Origin: Roseiarcus sp963779095
Lineage (GTDB): Bacteria > Pseudomonadota > Alphaproteobacteria > Rhizobiales > Beijerinckiaceae
Assembly: GCA_963779095.1 (NCBI GenBank)
Contig: CAVZWU010000011.1
Coordinates: forward strand, 186,001 to 250,000
DNA: 64,000 nucleotides
Direction of reading: 5' to 3'
Positions within the stretch are counted from its first letter, which is position 1. Each line of letters starts with the position of its first letter. The translations under genes were made by a program, and so were the position numbers. Below are positions 50,379 to 60,134 of the stretch, piece after piece. The notes beneath the pieces were generated by a model that searched no databases, was not told the DNA's origin, and worked only from the letters and a program-made list of their open reading frames with translations.

Positions 50379-52571
50379 CTATCCGCTCAGCCGCTCGACC
50401 TTGTGAACGACGGACTTATCCCTGAGCTGCGACAGCACCGCGTTGAGATGCTGGATGTCGCGCACCTGCAGATCGATGACGAACCGCCGGAAGTCGGCGC
50501 CGCTCGGTGAGGTCGCAACCGAATCGATATTGGCGCCGTTTTCCCCGATGGTGGTGGCGATCACGCCGAGCGCCCCGGGCTCGTTCAGGAGGGTGACCAC
50601 GATCTGGGTGGAATAGAGCGCCGCCGCCGCGTTCTCGAGGTCCCAGCGCACGTCGAGCCACAGCTCCGGCCGGTCATCGAATTTGGTGAGCGCGGGCGAA
50701 TGGATCGGATGGATGACGATGCCGTCCTCCTCGCGAACGCCAACGATCCGCTCGCCCGGCACCGCGCCGCCCTTCGGCGCAAACTTCACCGGCGTGTCGA
50801 GGTCGATCCCGCGCAGCGGCAAACTGCCGGCGTCGGATTCGCCGGGGACGCGGAACACGAGATCGACCGCCTTCGGCAACCCGAACCAGCCGCTCTCGTT
50901 ATGGGGAATCGCCGGGCCCAACCTGCGCTCCTCCTTGAAGTTCGGAAACACGGCGCGCACCACGTCGGTGGAGAAAATCTCGCCGCGACCAACCCCGATG
51001 AACACATCGTCGATCGAGGCGCGCGCCAGACGCGGCAGCGCCGCCTTGAGCTTCGCTTCGGCGAACTTCTTGCCCGCGCGCTCGAACGCACGCTCGACGA
51101 TCTGGCGCCCAAGGCCGCCGAATTGCGCTTTCGCCGCCTCGCGCGTCGCGCGGCGGATGGCGGCGCGGGCGCGGCCCGTGACCACCACGCTGTCCCACGC
51201 CGCCGGCGGCGAGCCGCCCTCGGCGCGCGAGATCTGCACTTCGTCGCCGTTGTGCAATTCGGAGATGAGCGGCGCGATTCGGCCATTGATCTTGCACCCG
51301 ACCGCCGAATTGCCGACATCGGTGTGCACCGCATAGGCAAAGTCGATCGCGGTTGCGCCGCGCGGGAGCGCGATGAGCCGCCCCTTGGGGGTGAAGCAGA
51401 ACACCTGGTCGTGAAACAGCTCGAGCTTGGTGTGATCGCGGAACTCTTCCGGGTCGTCGCTCGCCAGCGCCTCGATCGTCTGCCTCAATCCCCGGTAGGC
51501 CCGGGTTTCGCTGACCGTCGGGGCGTCGGCGCTGAGCCCTATGTCCTTATAGGCGGAGTGCGCGGCGATGCCGTATTCGGCCACTTCGTGCATCTCATGG
51601 GTGCGGATCTGCAGCTCGACCCGCTGGCTGCCCGGCCCGATGACCGTGGTGTGGATCGAGCGATAATCGTTCTGCTTCGGCGTCGAGATATAATCCTTGA
51701 AGCGCCCCGGAACGCTCGGCCAGGTCGTATGCGCAACCCCGACCGCGGCGTAACAGTCGGCGACCGTGTCGACGAGAATGCGAAACCCGTAGATGTCGGA
51801 CAATTGCTCGAAGGCGATCGAGCGGCGCTCCATCTTGCGCCAGATGGAATAGGGCTGCTTCTGGCGGCCCTTCACTTCAACCTTGATGCCGCGGCGGGCG
51901 AACTGATCTGTGAGCTCCGCGGCGATGCGCGCGATGATCGCGCCGTTCTTGGACTTCATCGCCTCGAGACGCGCCACGATGAGTTGATAGGCGTCCGGCA
52001 TCAGGCAGCGAAAGGCGAGGTCTTCGAGCTCGTTGCGCATGCTCTGCATACCCATGCGCCCGGCGAGCGGAGCATAAATGTCGAGCGTGTCCTCCGCGAT
52101 GCGAACGCGCTTGTCCGCCGGCATGAATTGGAGCGTGCGCATGTTGTGCAGGCGGTCGGCGAGCTTGACCAGGAGGACGCGGGCGTCATCGGCGATGGCG
52201 AGCAGAAGCTTGCGGAAATTCTCGGCCTGCTCCGCGTGCTTGGTGACGAAGTCCAGCTTGCCGAGCTTGGTCAGGCCGTCCACCAGCCCGCCGATCTCCT
52301 CGCCGAACGCCTTGTCGACCTCCTCGCGCGTGACCGTCGTGTCTTCGATCGTGTCGTGCAGCATCGCCGCCACGATGGTGGCGTCGTCAACCTTAAGCTC
52401 GGTCAGGATGGCCGCCACTTCGAGCGGATGGGAGAAATAGGGATCGCCCGAGGCTCGCTTCTGGCTGCCGTGCGCCTTCATCGCGAACACGTAGGCGCGA
52501 TTGAGGACATCCTCGTCGGCGCGAGGATTGTAGCGGCGGACCCGCTCCACCAATTCGTATTGCCGCATCAT
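50379..52571 (-). CDS. rsh: Bifunctional (p)ppGpp synthetase/hydrolase, Rel/Spo homologue
   Basis: 730 residues from the ATG at 52571 (MMRQYELVERV). Domains in order: HD hydrolase (HPLEVAAILTELKVDD, HDTIED, VKLADRLHNMRTL) within residues 1-200; synthetase (KMERRSIAFEQLSDIYGFRI, DYRSIHTTVIGP) at about 230-350; TGS (VFCFTPKGRLIALPRGATAIDFAY) at about 390-450; conserved alanine-rich/zinc-finger-like region; ACT (IVVTLLNEPGALGVIATTIGENGANI) at the end. Both active-site motifs are intact, so it should make and degrade (p)ppGpp. It is the single long RSH typical of Alphaproteobacteria. A longer frame upstream of 52571 is not needed. Confidence 0.96.
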   Translation of the reverse strand: MMRQYELVERVRRYNPRADEDVLNRAYVFAMKAHGSQKRASGDPYFSHPLEVAAILTELKVDDATIVAAMLHDTIEDTTVTREEVDKAFGEEIGGLVDGLTKLGKLDFVTKHAEQAENFRKLLLAIADDARVLLVKLADRLHNMRTLQFMPADKRVRIAEDTLDIYAPLAGRMGMQSMRNELEDLAFRCLMPDAYQLIVARLEAMKSKNGAIIARIAAELTDQFARRGIKVEVKGRQKQPYSIWRKMERRSIAFEQLSDIYGFRILVDTVADCYAAVGVAHTTWPSVPGRFKDYISTPKQNDYRSIHTTVIGPGSQRVELQIRTHEMHEVAEYGIAAHSAYKDIGLSADAPTVSETRAYRGLRQTIEALASDDPEEFRDHTKLELFHDQVFCFTPKGRLIALPRGATAIDFAYAVHTDVGNSAVGCKINGRIAPLISELHNGDEVQISRAEGGSPPAAWDSVVVTGRARAAIRRATREAAKAQFGGLGRQIVERAFERAGKKFAEAKLKAALPRLARASIDDVFIGVGRGEIFSTDVVRAVFPNFKEERRLGPAIPHNESGWFGLPKAVDLVFRVPGESDAGSLPLRGIDLDTPVKFAPKGGAVPGERIVGVREEDGIVIHPIHSPALTKFDDRPELWLDVRWDLENAAAALYSTQIVVTLLNEPGALGVIATTIGENGANIDSVATSPSGADFRRFVIDLQVRDIQHLNAVLSQLRDKSVVHKVERLSG

Positions 52572-52764
52572 CGCGTAAAGCCGACCAAATTCGCCCCGCG
52601 CCGCCAATAACGTCGTGGCGGCGCCTGTGCGTTTCAACCAGGACGGATCGGCGCGAAAGGATGAGGACGGGTCGGCGCGCGCATCATCGGCTCCGCCGCG
52701 GGCGCGCGCAACCTCTAATGTGGCGAGAGCGCGCTTTGGGCCGGCGCCGGCGCGGAACGCCAAT

Positions 52765-52794
52765 AAAAGAGCCCCGGAGCTCTCGCTCCGGGGC
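52765..52794 (-). terminator. Rho-independent terminator of porin 1
   Basis: Perfect 10-bp stem GCCCCGGAGC / GCTCCGGGGC with TCTC loop (52771-52794). On the minus strand it is followed by CTCTTTTATT. It lies 27 bp past the porin 1 stop. Confidence 0.8.
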
Positions 52795-52821
52795 CGTCAG
52801 TTTCAACCGATCGCGATGCGA

Positions 52822-54461
52822 TCAGAAGTAACGGGTGATGCGGAGACGGCCGGCGAAACCGTCGCTGACCCCATGCCAGTCGCCCGGCACGAAGAACTGG
52901 TTCGTCTGGCCCCAATTGTAGACCGTCCCAAGGAAGCCGGCCGGCGCGCTCTGGTTCGTGCTCTGATACATCAACTCGAGGTCGAAGTTGAGGTTGGTGA
53001 CCGGGTTCCAGCCGAGGTCTGCGCCAATCAGCCAAGTCGTCGCGCTGGGCGAAATCGCGCCGGTCGCGAACGACGCGGTGGTGCACCCGGCCAAGCCAAT
53101 GAGGCTGCAGCCGCCGCCCTGGTTGCTCCACTTCAACTGGCCGACCGAACCTTCGAGGTCGAGGTAGAACTGCGGCGTGAAGTGATGCTCGATCAAGGCC
53201 GAGACCGACCACGCGGTCGGCTTCGACCACGAGTTGGTTACGGGGTTGAAGAACGCGTCCTGCATGAACATCGGCTGACCGTTGCCGTTCACTTGGCCGT
53301 TCTCGCCCCACATCATGTCCGGCAGACCCGAGTACCAGACCGCGCTCTGGGTGTAGGCGCCGGTGAGGAGGGCGTCATCGCCCGCGCCGAACGAAGGCAG
53401 GTTGATCTTCACGCCGGCGTCGATGCCCCAGCCGATCTGGTCGTGTTGCGCGTTGCAGGCGTCAAGGCTGGTGAGGCCGCAGCCCGCGGACCCGGTGACA
53501 GTGTTAAATGGAGCGACGTTGTAAGCGGTGTCCTGGACGTTAACGTTATGAATCACGCCCGAGACCTGGGCCTCGCCCCAGCCCTGCTTGACGTGCAGCG
53601 CGCCGACGAAGTCTGGCCATTTCTGACCGCCGAAGGTGATCAGCGACGGGCTCAAGCCACCGATCGTATTGAAACTCGGGCTGCCGAAATCGGTGCCGTT
53701 GTTGCCCGAGGCGCCGCCAATGAGGTTCTGGCCGGGATTCTCCGCCGAGATCGTCGCCGTGAAGCCGCCGCCAAAGGAGGCGGTATAGGCAATGAGGTTA
53801 GGCTCATTGAAGCCCTTCCGGTCGGGCGAGGCGAAGTTCGCCCAGTTGTCGCCGCCGCCGGTGAACGAGAAGAACGACTGCGCCTTACCAGCCGTGATGC
53901 CGGCCCAGGTCAGATAGCCGGTGTTGAGGTAGATGGCGTTGACGGTGTCGAACCCGTTGCCCGCTTCAGCATTGATATCGAAATGTCCAATCAAGGGGGC
54001 CATAGGCGGTGTTCGAGGCGATATCAAACCCGAAGTTGGCGCGGGTCGTCCAGCCGAATCTCATTGCGATTGAAGGTCGTGTTATTTTGAGCGGCGCTGG
54101 CCTGAAGGAGGACCCGCTGAGTGGTGCGGGAGTCCAGACCGGAAATGCCCGCCAAAGCCGCCGCGACCGCAGGACTTTGAGGAATCAGAGGATTCGCAGC
54201 AGCCGTGGCCGCGTCTGAGATCGAGCCATAGTTATACTGGGTGTTGAGGTTGCCGCCCTCGATCTGCGCGGTGATGTAGCCCGACAGCTTCACGCAGGTG
54301 TCGGAGCCCGGCAGGGTCCAGCCGGTGATGCCGCCGACGTTGCAAACTCGAACATATTCGACCGGCGCAGCCTTCCTGGTCGGAAGATCAGCCGCCTGCG
54401 CGGTGGCGACGGCGACGATGCCGGCCGCCGAACCCAGCAGAAGGCTCTTGATGAGCGTCAT
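52822..54461 (-). pseudogene. Porin, Omp2/Porin_2 family, copy 1 (two single-base insertions)
   Basis: Outer-membrane general porin of the rhizobial type. Signal peptide SLLLGSAAGIVAVATAQAADLP, then PVEYVRVCNVGGITGWTLPGSDTCVKLSGYI. Compared with copy 2 (56230-57873) it has one extra C near 54060 (GAATCTCAT versus GAATTCAT) and one extra A near 53992 (TCAAGGGGG versus TCAGGGGG); these disrupt the frame around residues 134-157. The rest is open to the C-terminal GRLRITRYF with terminal Phe. A GGAGGT ribosome binding site precedes the start. Either a recent knock-out or two sequencing errors; copy 2 is undamaged. Confidence 0.85.
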
Positions 54462-55190
54462 TTGTGACCTCCAGTTGCATATTGGGCGTCGGTTTTCTTC
54501 TCACTTTCGACTTCCGCGGCCCGCTCTTGGACCTAATGCAGTCGAAGGCGATCAGCCCCCTCGTCCCGTTTGACCTGATCGCGGCGCTTTGCCCCAGCAA
54601 ATGCCGCCGACCTCCGCGATCGGGAAACTCCCGCTCACCTGCGACACCATAGCTTCTCTAAATTTGGACACAATAAATTTTCTTCATAAATCGGGCGTCA
54701 GACATCGTTTCCCGGACTATGTTGCATAATTGTCACTTGATTTCGCCCCAAACCGGCCGCAATCATTTTATATAGATATATCAATGTATTAAGCAAAAAC
54801 TCGCGAAGCCCAGGCGCTTATTTGACGACTGTCTTGACCGCCGGCGGCTGCCGATGGCGGCTCGATATGCAGGCTCGCGGCGTTAATCGGATCGCCAAGA
54901 TTTCGACCGTAGTCCGGCCTGATTCGCCCTTCTTGAGACTGGGAAGGCGAGACTTCGATCGCTGTCTGGTCCGTAAGCCAATGCGCTGCGGGCATCGTCC
55001 TAAGACATGCCAGTAACGTGGATAATCGCCGACAGAAGATACCCAAATAATTTTTTATAAACGCATATTTATGATGTATTCTTTATAATATATTCTTTAT
55101 AAGATGAAACTTGAGCAGCAAACCTCCCGTGATATAGCTGATTGGCGTTTAGACGCGCAAGTGAGGTAAACAGAACCCGGCGCAAAAACA
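54462..55190. promoter_or_regulatory. A+T-rich divergent regulatory region (porin 1 / response regulator)
   Basis: About 730 bp. 54655-54800 and 55020-55110 are strikingly A+T-rich for this genome. TATTCTTTATAA occurs twice, at 55077-55088 and 55091-55102, 14 bp apart. Upstream of the porin the GGAGGT ribosome binding site lies at about 54470. A small minus-strand frame at 54789-55046 (85 codons) has no recognisable content. A likely site for nucleoid-silencer (MucR/Ros-like) or OmpR-type binding, by inference. Confidence 0.5.
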
Positions 55191-55936
55191 ATGAGCGTTT
55201 CGTCTTTCTCTTCTGTAGACTTGGTCGTATTGCGCGAGGAAGAGTCGAAGCCCGGAGGAGGCAGTCTCGTTCTCATCATTGAGGATGACCGCGAACTCGC
55301 GGAGGAAATGCGCCTCGACCTGCAGGCGGGTGGTCACACGGTCAAGGTTGCGCAGACATTGACCGAAGGGCTTCGGGCGGCTGATTCCGACGACTTGGCG
55401 GTCCTCGTCGTTGATCGAACCTTGCGCGGTGAGGACGGACTTTCCATCGTTGAAGCTTTGCGCGCCGAAGGAAAGTCGACCCCTGTCCTGGTCATCAGTG
55501 GGTTCACGTCCGTTGATGAACGAATTGCGGGATTTAAAGCCGGCTGCGACCAATATTTGGCCAAACCGTTCGATATTCGCGAACTGACCGCGCGCGTCGA
55601 GGCCCTCTTGCGCCGGGGCGCTGACACGGGCGTCATTCGGCTTAGGGTGGGCGATTTGGAAATGGACTTGATCGAGCGAACGGTCAGGCGCGAGGGCAAG
55701 CTGATCGACCTGGTTCCGATGGAATTCAGGCTGCTCGAATACTTTATGCGCCGTCCCGGCCAAACCTGACTCGAGCCATGCTGCTCGAGGACGTTTGGAA
55801 TTTCCAGCCCCCGGCGTACACCAACATCGTCGACGTCCAGATCGGCAATTTGCGCCGCAAGCTCGACCCGACCGGCAATCGACGCATTATCGTCTCTGTC
55901 AGATCGGTCGGCTTCAAATTGAACGCGGATCACTGA
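55191..55936 (+). pseudogene. OmpR/PhoB-family response regulator (one frameshift)
   Basis: Receiver domain: acidic pair in LVLIIEDDREL, phosphoacceptor Asp in LAVLVVDRTLRGEDGLS, Thr/Ser region VLVISGFTSVDE, and Lys in YLAKPFDIRELT. The winged-helix DNA-binding domain starts near residue 145 (IRLRVGDLEMDLIERTVRREGK). One base seems lost near 55767 (RRPGQ then NLTRAMLLEDVWNFQPPAYTNIVDVQIGNLRRKLD). About 248 residues if repaired. It lies between the two porin copies with no kinase next to it, so it may regulate the porins. Confidence 0.82.
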
Positions 55937-56172
55937 GGGCTTTCGGCTCGCGCCTCAACAAACCTGGCGCGCGCTCCGACCTCGCCGCCCGTGCGGCCGG
56001 GATTTTGCGGCGCTTGCGGCCCTCGGCTTGAGGCGCGAGGCCGCGCCCTCGGCGATTCGACCGAGCGGCCCAACGACACTGGCGCCGATCTTGACGGCCC
56101 GCTCATCTCCGCAGCAAGCCCACTGGGGTCGCGGAGCCAGGATCCTCACGCCGGAATCAAGCCGAGCCGGAC

Positions 56173-56201
56173 AAAAAAACCCCGGAGCTCTCGCTCCGGG
56201 G
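56173..56201 (-). terminator. Rho-independent terminator of porin 2
   Basis: Perfect 9-bp stem CCCCGGAGC / GCTCCGGGG with TCTC loop (56180-56201), followed on the minus strand by seven T (56179-56173). It lies 28 bp after the porin 2 stop and shares its stem with the porin 1 terminator. Confidence 0.9.
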
Positions 56202-56229
56202 CCGTCAGTTTCAACCGATCGCGATGCGA

Positions 56230-57873
56230 TCAGAAGTAACGGGTGATGCGGAGACGGCCGGCGAAACCGTCGCTGACCCCATGCCAGTCGCCCGGCACGA
56301 AGAATTCGTTCGTCTGGCCCGCATTGTAGACCGTCCCAAGAAAGCCGGCCGGAGCGCTCTGGTTCGTGCTCTGATACATCAACTCGAGGTCGAAGTTGAG
56401 GTTGGTGACCGGGTTCCAACCGAGGTCCGCGCCAATCAGCCAGGTCGTCGCGCTGGGCGAAATCGCGCCGGTCGCGAACGACGCGGTGGTGCACCCGGCC
56501 AAGCCAATGAGGCTGCAGCCGCCGCCCTGGTTGCTCCACTTCAACTGGCCGACCGAACCTTCGAGGTCGAGGTAGAACTGCGGCGTGAAGTGATGCTCGA
56601 TCAGGGCCGAGACCGACCACGCGGTCGGCTTCGACCACGAGTTGGTTACGGGGTTGAAGAACGCGTCCTGCATGAACATCGGCTGACCGTTGCCGTTCAC
56701 TTGGCCGTTCTCGCCCCACATCATGTCCGGCAGACCCGAGTACCAGACCGCGCTCTGGGTGTAAGCGCCGGTGAGGAGGGCGTCATCGCCCGCGCCGAAC
56801 GAAGGCAGGTTGATCTTCACGCCGGCGTCGACGCCCCAGCCGATCTGGTTGTGTTGGGCGTTGCAGGCGTCAAGGCTGGTGAGGCCGCAGCCCCCCGTGC
56901 CAATAGCCCCGGGAACGTCAAACGGAGCGCCGTTGTAGGCGTTGTCATACACATTGACGTTGTGGATGACGCCCGAGACCTGGGCCTCGCCCCAGCCCTG
57001 CTTGACGTGCAACGCGCCGACGAAGTCTGGCCATTTCTGACCGCCGAAGGTGATCAGCGACGGGCTCAAGCCACCGATCGTACCGAAAGCCGGGCCGCCG
57101 AAATCGGTGCCGTTGTTGCCCGAGGCGCCAAACTGGTTCACCTGGCCTGGATTCTCCGCCGAGACCGTGGCCGTGAAGCCGCCGCCAAAGGAGGCGGTAT
57201 AGGCAAGCAGGGTAGGCTCATTGTACCCCTTCCGGTCGGGCGAGGCGAAGTTCGCCCAGTTGTCGCCGCCGCCGGTGAACGAGAAGAACGACTGCGCCTT
57301 ACCAGCCGTGATGCCAGCCCAGGTCAGATAGCCGGTGTTGAGGTAGATGGCGTTGACGGTGTCGAACCCGCTGCCCGCTTCAGCATTGATATCGAAATGT
57401 CCAATCAGGGGGCCATAGGCGGTGTTCGAGGCGATATCGAGCCCGAAGTTGGCGCGGGTCGTCCAGCCGAATTCATTGCGATTGAAGGTCGTGTTATTTT
57501 GAGCGGCGCTGGCCTGAAGGAGGACCCGCTGAGTGGTGCGGGAGTCCAGACCGGAAATGCCCGCCAAAGCCGCCGCGACCGCAGGACTTTGAGGAATCAG
57601 AGGATTCGCAGCAGCCGTGGCCGCGTCTGAGATCGAGCCATAGTTATACTGGGTGTTGAGGTTGCCGCCCTCGATCTGCGCGGTGATGTAGCCCGACAGC
57701 TTCACGCAGGTGTCGGAGCCTGGCAGGGTCCAGCCCGTGATGCCGCCGACGTTGCAAACTCGAACATATTCGACCGGCGCAGCCTTCCTTGTCGGAAGAT
57801 CAGCTGCCTGCGCGGTGGCGACCGCGAAGATCCCCGCCGCCGACCCCAACAGAATGCTCTTGATGAGCGTCAT
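56230..57873 (-). CDS. Porin, Omp2/Porin_2 family, copy 2
   Basis: 547 residues from the ATG at 57873, with a GGAGGT ribosome binding site about 8 nt upstream. Signal peptide SILLGSAAGIFAVATAQA, then ADLPTRKAAPVEYVRVCNVGG and a beta barrel ending in GRLRITRYF. Forms trimeric water-filled pores for small solutes in the outer membrane. Nearly identical to copy 1 except for clusters of changes near residues 275-290 and 345-375, which are probably surface loops. The frame is intact. Confidence 0.93.
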   Translation of the reverse strand: MTLIKSILLGSAAGIFAVATAQAADLPTRKAAPVEYVRVCNVGGITGWTLPGSDTCVKLSGYITAQIEGGNLNTQYNYGSISDAATAAANPLIPQSPAVAAALAGISGLDSRTTQRVLLQASAAQNNTTFNRNEFGWTTRANFGLDIASNTAYGPLIGHFDINAEAGSGFDTVNAIYLNTGYLTWAGITAGKAQSFFSFTGGGDNWANFASPDRKGYNEPTLLAYTASFGGGFTATVSAENPGQVNQFGASGNNGTDFGGPAFGTIGGLSPSLITFGGQKWPDFVGALHVKQGWGEAQVSGVIHNVNVYDNAYNGAPFDVPGAIGTGGCGLTSLDACNAQHNQIGWGVDAGVKINLPSFGAGDDALLTGAYTQSAVWYSGLPDMMWGENGQVNGNGQPMFMQDAFFNPVTNSWSKPTAWSVSALIEHHFTPQFYLDLEGSVGQLKWSNQGGGCSLIGLAGCTTASFATGAISPSATTWLIGADLGWNPVTNLNFDLELMYQSTNQSAPAGFLGTVYNAGQTNEFFVPGDWHGVSDGFAGRLRITRYF

Positions 57874-58200
57874 ATGTGACCTCCAGTTCATCATTATGGT
57901 CCTCGGGTCGGTTTTCGCCTGACCGCCAATTGGCGAACTGCCCCAGCAAGTCATCGGACCCGGCCGCGATCGGGAATCGCCCCCTCGCGGAGTTGACCAT
58001 ACGCATATTACCCCAGCTCTCAACTCAGATTAGACTATAAATCGCCAAGCGAACGCCATTATTTCTTCAGTGTTGCAGAACTAGCACAAATTACGGGTAA
58101 ATTACTCTTCATATAACATGCTTTATAAATTTCTCTTCATCATATTCCTGATCATATTCCAGTCTATGATAAAATATACATTACTAATTTTTATTTATGA
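57874..58200. promoter_or_regulatory. A+T-rich promoter region of porin 2
   Basis: 327 bp. 58020-58200 is strongly A+T-rich and contains GCTTTATAAATT, sharing CTTTATAA with the doublet upstream of the response regulator at 55077. The ribosome binding site lies at about 57880. No gene seen. Confidence 0.5.
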
Positions 58201-58204
58201 AGTA

Positions 58205-58518
58205 TAATTTAAATTTCACTCCTGCCTATCGGTCCGTCTTCGGCTGGACGAAGACGGTCGGCGGCCTCATGCAGGTGAAGGTGCGTGGCCTCGACAAGGT
58301 CCGCGCCGCTTTCGTCTTCGCCATGGCCGCCTACAACATCGTCCGCCTGCCCAGGCTTATGGCCGCAACGGGCGAACTGCGTCCAGCGACATGAAAAGCC
58401 AGAGAACAATGACCCGACGTCACGCCAAAACCTCGAACGTGAGCCGCGCCCGCCTGCAAAAAATTGCGCTTGCACCCCTCGTTGCGCAAACGCAGTGACT
58501 TTTTCAGCAGCCTGCTAG
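58205..58518 (+). pseudogene. Remnant of an IS5/IS1182-like transposase and its right end
   Basis: Reads FGWTKTVGGLMQVKVRGLDK and then FAMAAYNIVRLPRLMA, the C-terminus of DDE transposases of the IS5/IS1182 group, ending in a TGA near 58394. Downstream, GACTTTTTCAGCAGCCTGCTAG (58497-58518, shown here as two parts: GACTTTTTCAGC and AGCCTGCTAG) resembles the terminal repeat of such elements. Everything upstream of the last 60 residues is gone. Confidence 0.6.
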
Positions 58519-60034
58519 TTCTACTGAGTCACATTTGCGCAGATTCGCTGCGCCTTTGGATTTGGTAACCTGCCGATTCGGCTGGTCGGCGAATGGCGGG
58601 GAAGATGGAGCTTTGGACGCAATCGAGTGAATCGCGTTTTTCTGAATATGTTGAAGCCTTGGCGACAGTTTTGCGCCGCGAGGATCGTGCGGGGCCTTTC
58701 AAAGATTATTGCACTGGCCTGTTGATGCCCGGCGAACGCAAGAGCGTCGAGCCAATGGCGGCGATTATTGCGCCGGCTCGGGTTTCGGCCAAGCATCAAT
58801 CGCTTCTGCATCTGGTCGGCCAGGCGGCTTGGTCGGACGAGGCGGTTCTGGCCAAGGCGCGCGAACTGGTCCTGCCGGCGATCGAGGCGCAAGGGAAGAT
58901 CGAGGCCTGGATTGTCGACGACACGGGCTTCGCCAAGAAAGGCGTTCATTCAGTGGGCGTCGCCCGGCAATATTGCGGGCGGCTCGGCAAGACCGACAAT
59001 TGTCAGATCGCGGTGACGCTTTCGATCGCCAATCATGCGGCGAGCCTGCCGATTGCCTATCGGCTTTATCTGCCGGAAGATTGGGCTGTGGACGAAGCCC
59101 GGCGCAAGGAGGCTGGTGTCCCGGACGACGTGACATTCCAGACCAAACCAGAGATCGCCCTCGCTCAGATCAGGGCCGCCCTCGCAGCGGGCGTCGCTCC
59201 GGGCGTCCTGCTGACCGATGCCGGTTATGGGGCCGACGGCGCGTTCCGCTCCGCCGTAACAGCCAGCGGTTTGACCTATGTGGTTGGCGTGCAATCGACG
59301 CTCAGCGTCTGGCCGCCTGGCGTCGAACCGCTGCCGCCCAAACCCTGGAGCGGACGAGGCCGCCCGCCATCGCGTATGCGCCGCGACGGCGGGCGTATCC
59401 CTGTTGCCGCCAAGACGCTGGCGCGGGGGCTTCCCGAGGAGGCTTGGCGCATCGTTCCATGGCGGGAGGGCTCTAACGAAATCTTGTCTTCGCGCTTCGC
59501 CGCCGTGCGGATCCGGCCGGCTTCGCGGGACTGGAAGTTTTCAACGCCTCATCCGCTGGAATGGCTTCTCATCGAATGGCCCGAGGGCGAAAAAGAGCCG
59601 ACGAAATACTGGCTTTCGACCCTGCCCGAAGACATCCCTTTCGACGTTCTCGTCGACACGGCCAAATTGCGCTGGCGCATCGAGCGCGACTACGAGGAAC
59701 TCAAAAGCGAGCTCGGCCTCGCCCATTTCGAAGGGCGAAGCTGGCGCGGATTCCATCACCACGCCGTCCTCTGCATCGCCGCCTACGGTTTTCTCATCCG
59801 CGAACGAGCGGCGATTCCCCCCTCAGGCCCCCGGCAGCGCCAAATGTCTCGCCTATCCTCGCGTCCCAAACCCAGAGGCGCCGCCAATCCGACCCGAACG
59901 ACATGTCGAAAATTCGATCGCGACGATCCGAAGGCAACTCACGATCGCGCTCGCCCGCAGCCTCATGCGCTGCCCGTGTTGCCAAGCTTTGCCATCACGA
60001 CGATCCAATCCGGGATCATCGTGACACAGTAGAA
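58519..60034 (+). mobile_element. IS701-family insertion sequence
   Basis: 1,516 bp. Terminal inverted repeats TTCTACTGAGTCAC and GTGACACAGTAGAA (13 of 14). Both ends are flanked by CTAG (58515-58518 and 60035-60038), fitting the 4-bp YTAR duplication of IS701 elements. It has inserted at the right edge of the IS5/IS1182-like remnant and at the left edge of a dispersed repeat. Confidence 0.85.
58593..60024 (+). CDS. IS701-family transposase (C-terminal frameshift)
   Basis: DDE transposase. First Asp in IEAWIVDDTGFAKKG, second in GVLLTDAGYGADGAF, and Glu region RIERDYEELKSELGLAHFEGRSWRGFHHH. The frame is open to FLIRERAAIPPSGP, then shifts in C-rich sequence near 59818-59832. The expected end (RHVENSIATIRRQLTIALARSLMRCPCC) is in the next frame and stops at 60024. 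The lesion removes only the last 60-70 residues. An ATG at 58605 is an alternative start. Confidence 0.85.
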
Positions 60035-60035
60035 C

Positions 60036-60100
60036 TAGAGCGCGCGGCGAAAAAGTGGAGGCCGGTTTTTCGCCAGAAAGCGCGCGAAATCAAAGAATCC
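60036..60100 (-). repeat. Dispersed palindromic intergenic repeat, copy 2
   Basis: Begins CTAGAGCGCGCGGCGAAAAA, then GTGGAGGCCGGTTTTTCGCC and AGAAAGCGCGCGAAATC. Its reverse complement lines up with 30778-30832 over the whole core. The first four bases coincide with the CTAG target duplication of the IS701 element. Confidence 0.6.
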
Positions 60101-60134
60101 AGAGCAGGCTGCGATTTGATCGAATGGCGGCCGG

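Noticed and set aside
50700..52610. 636-codon open frame antisense to rsh
   Set aside because: Low-complexity Arg/Asp/Leu composition and complete overlap with an intact, well-known gene.
52615..54090. Long plus-strand frames opposite both porins (also 56224-57630)
   Set aside because: They exist in both porin copies only because the porin DNA is duplicated; no ribosome binding site or domain.
54789..55046. 85-codon frame in the porin-regulator intergenic region
   Set aside because: No ribosome binding site, no recognisable domain, and it overlaps the regulatory A+T-rich DNA; kept only as a note.
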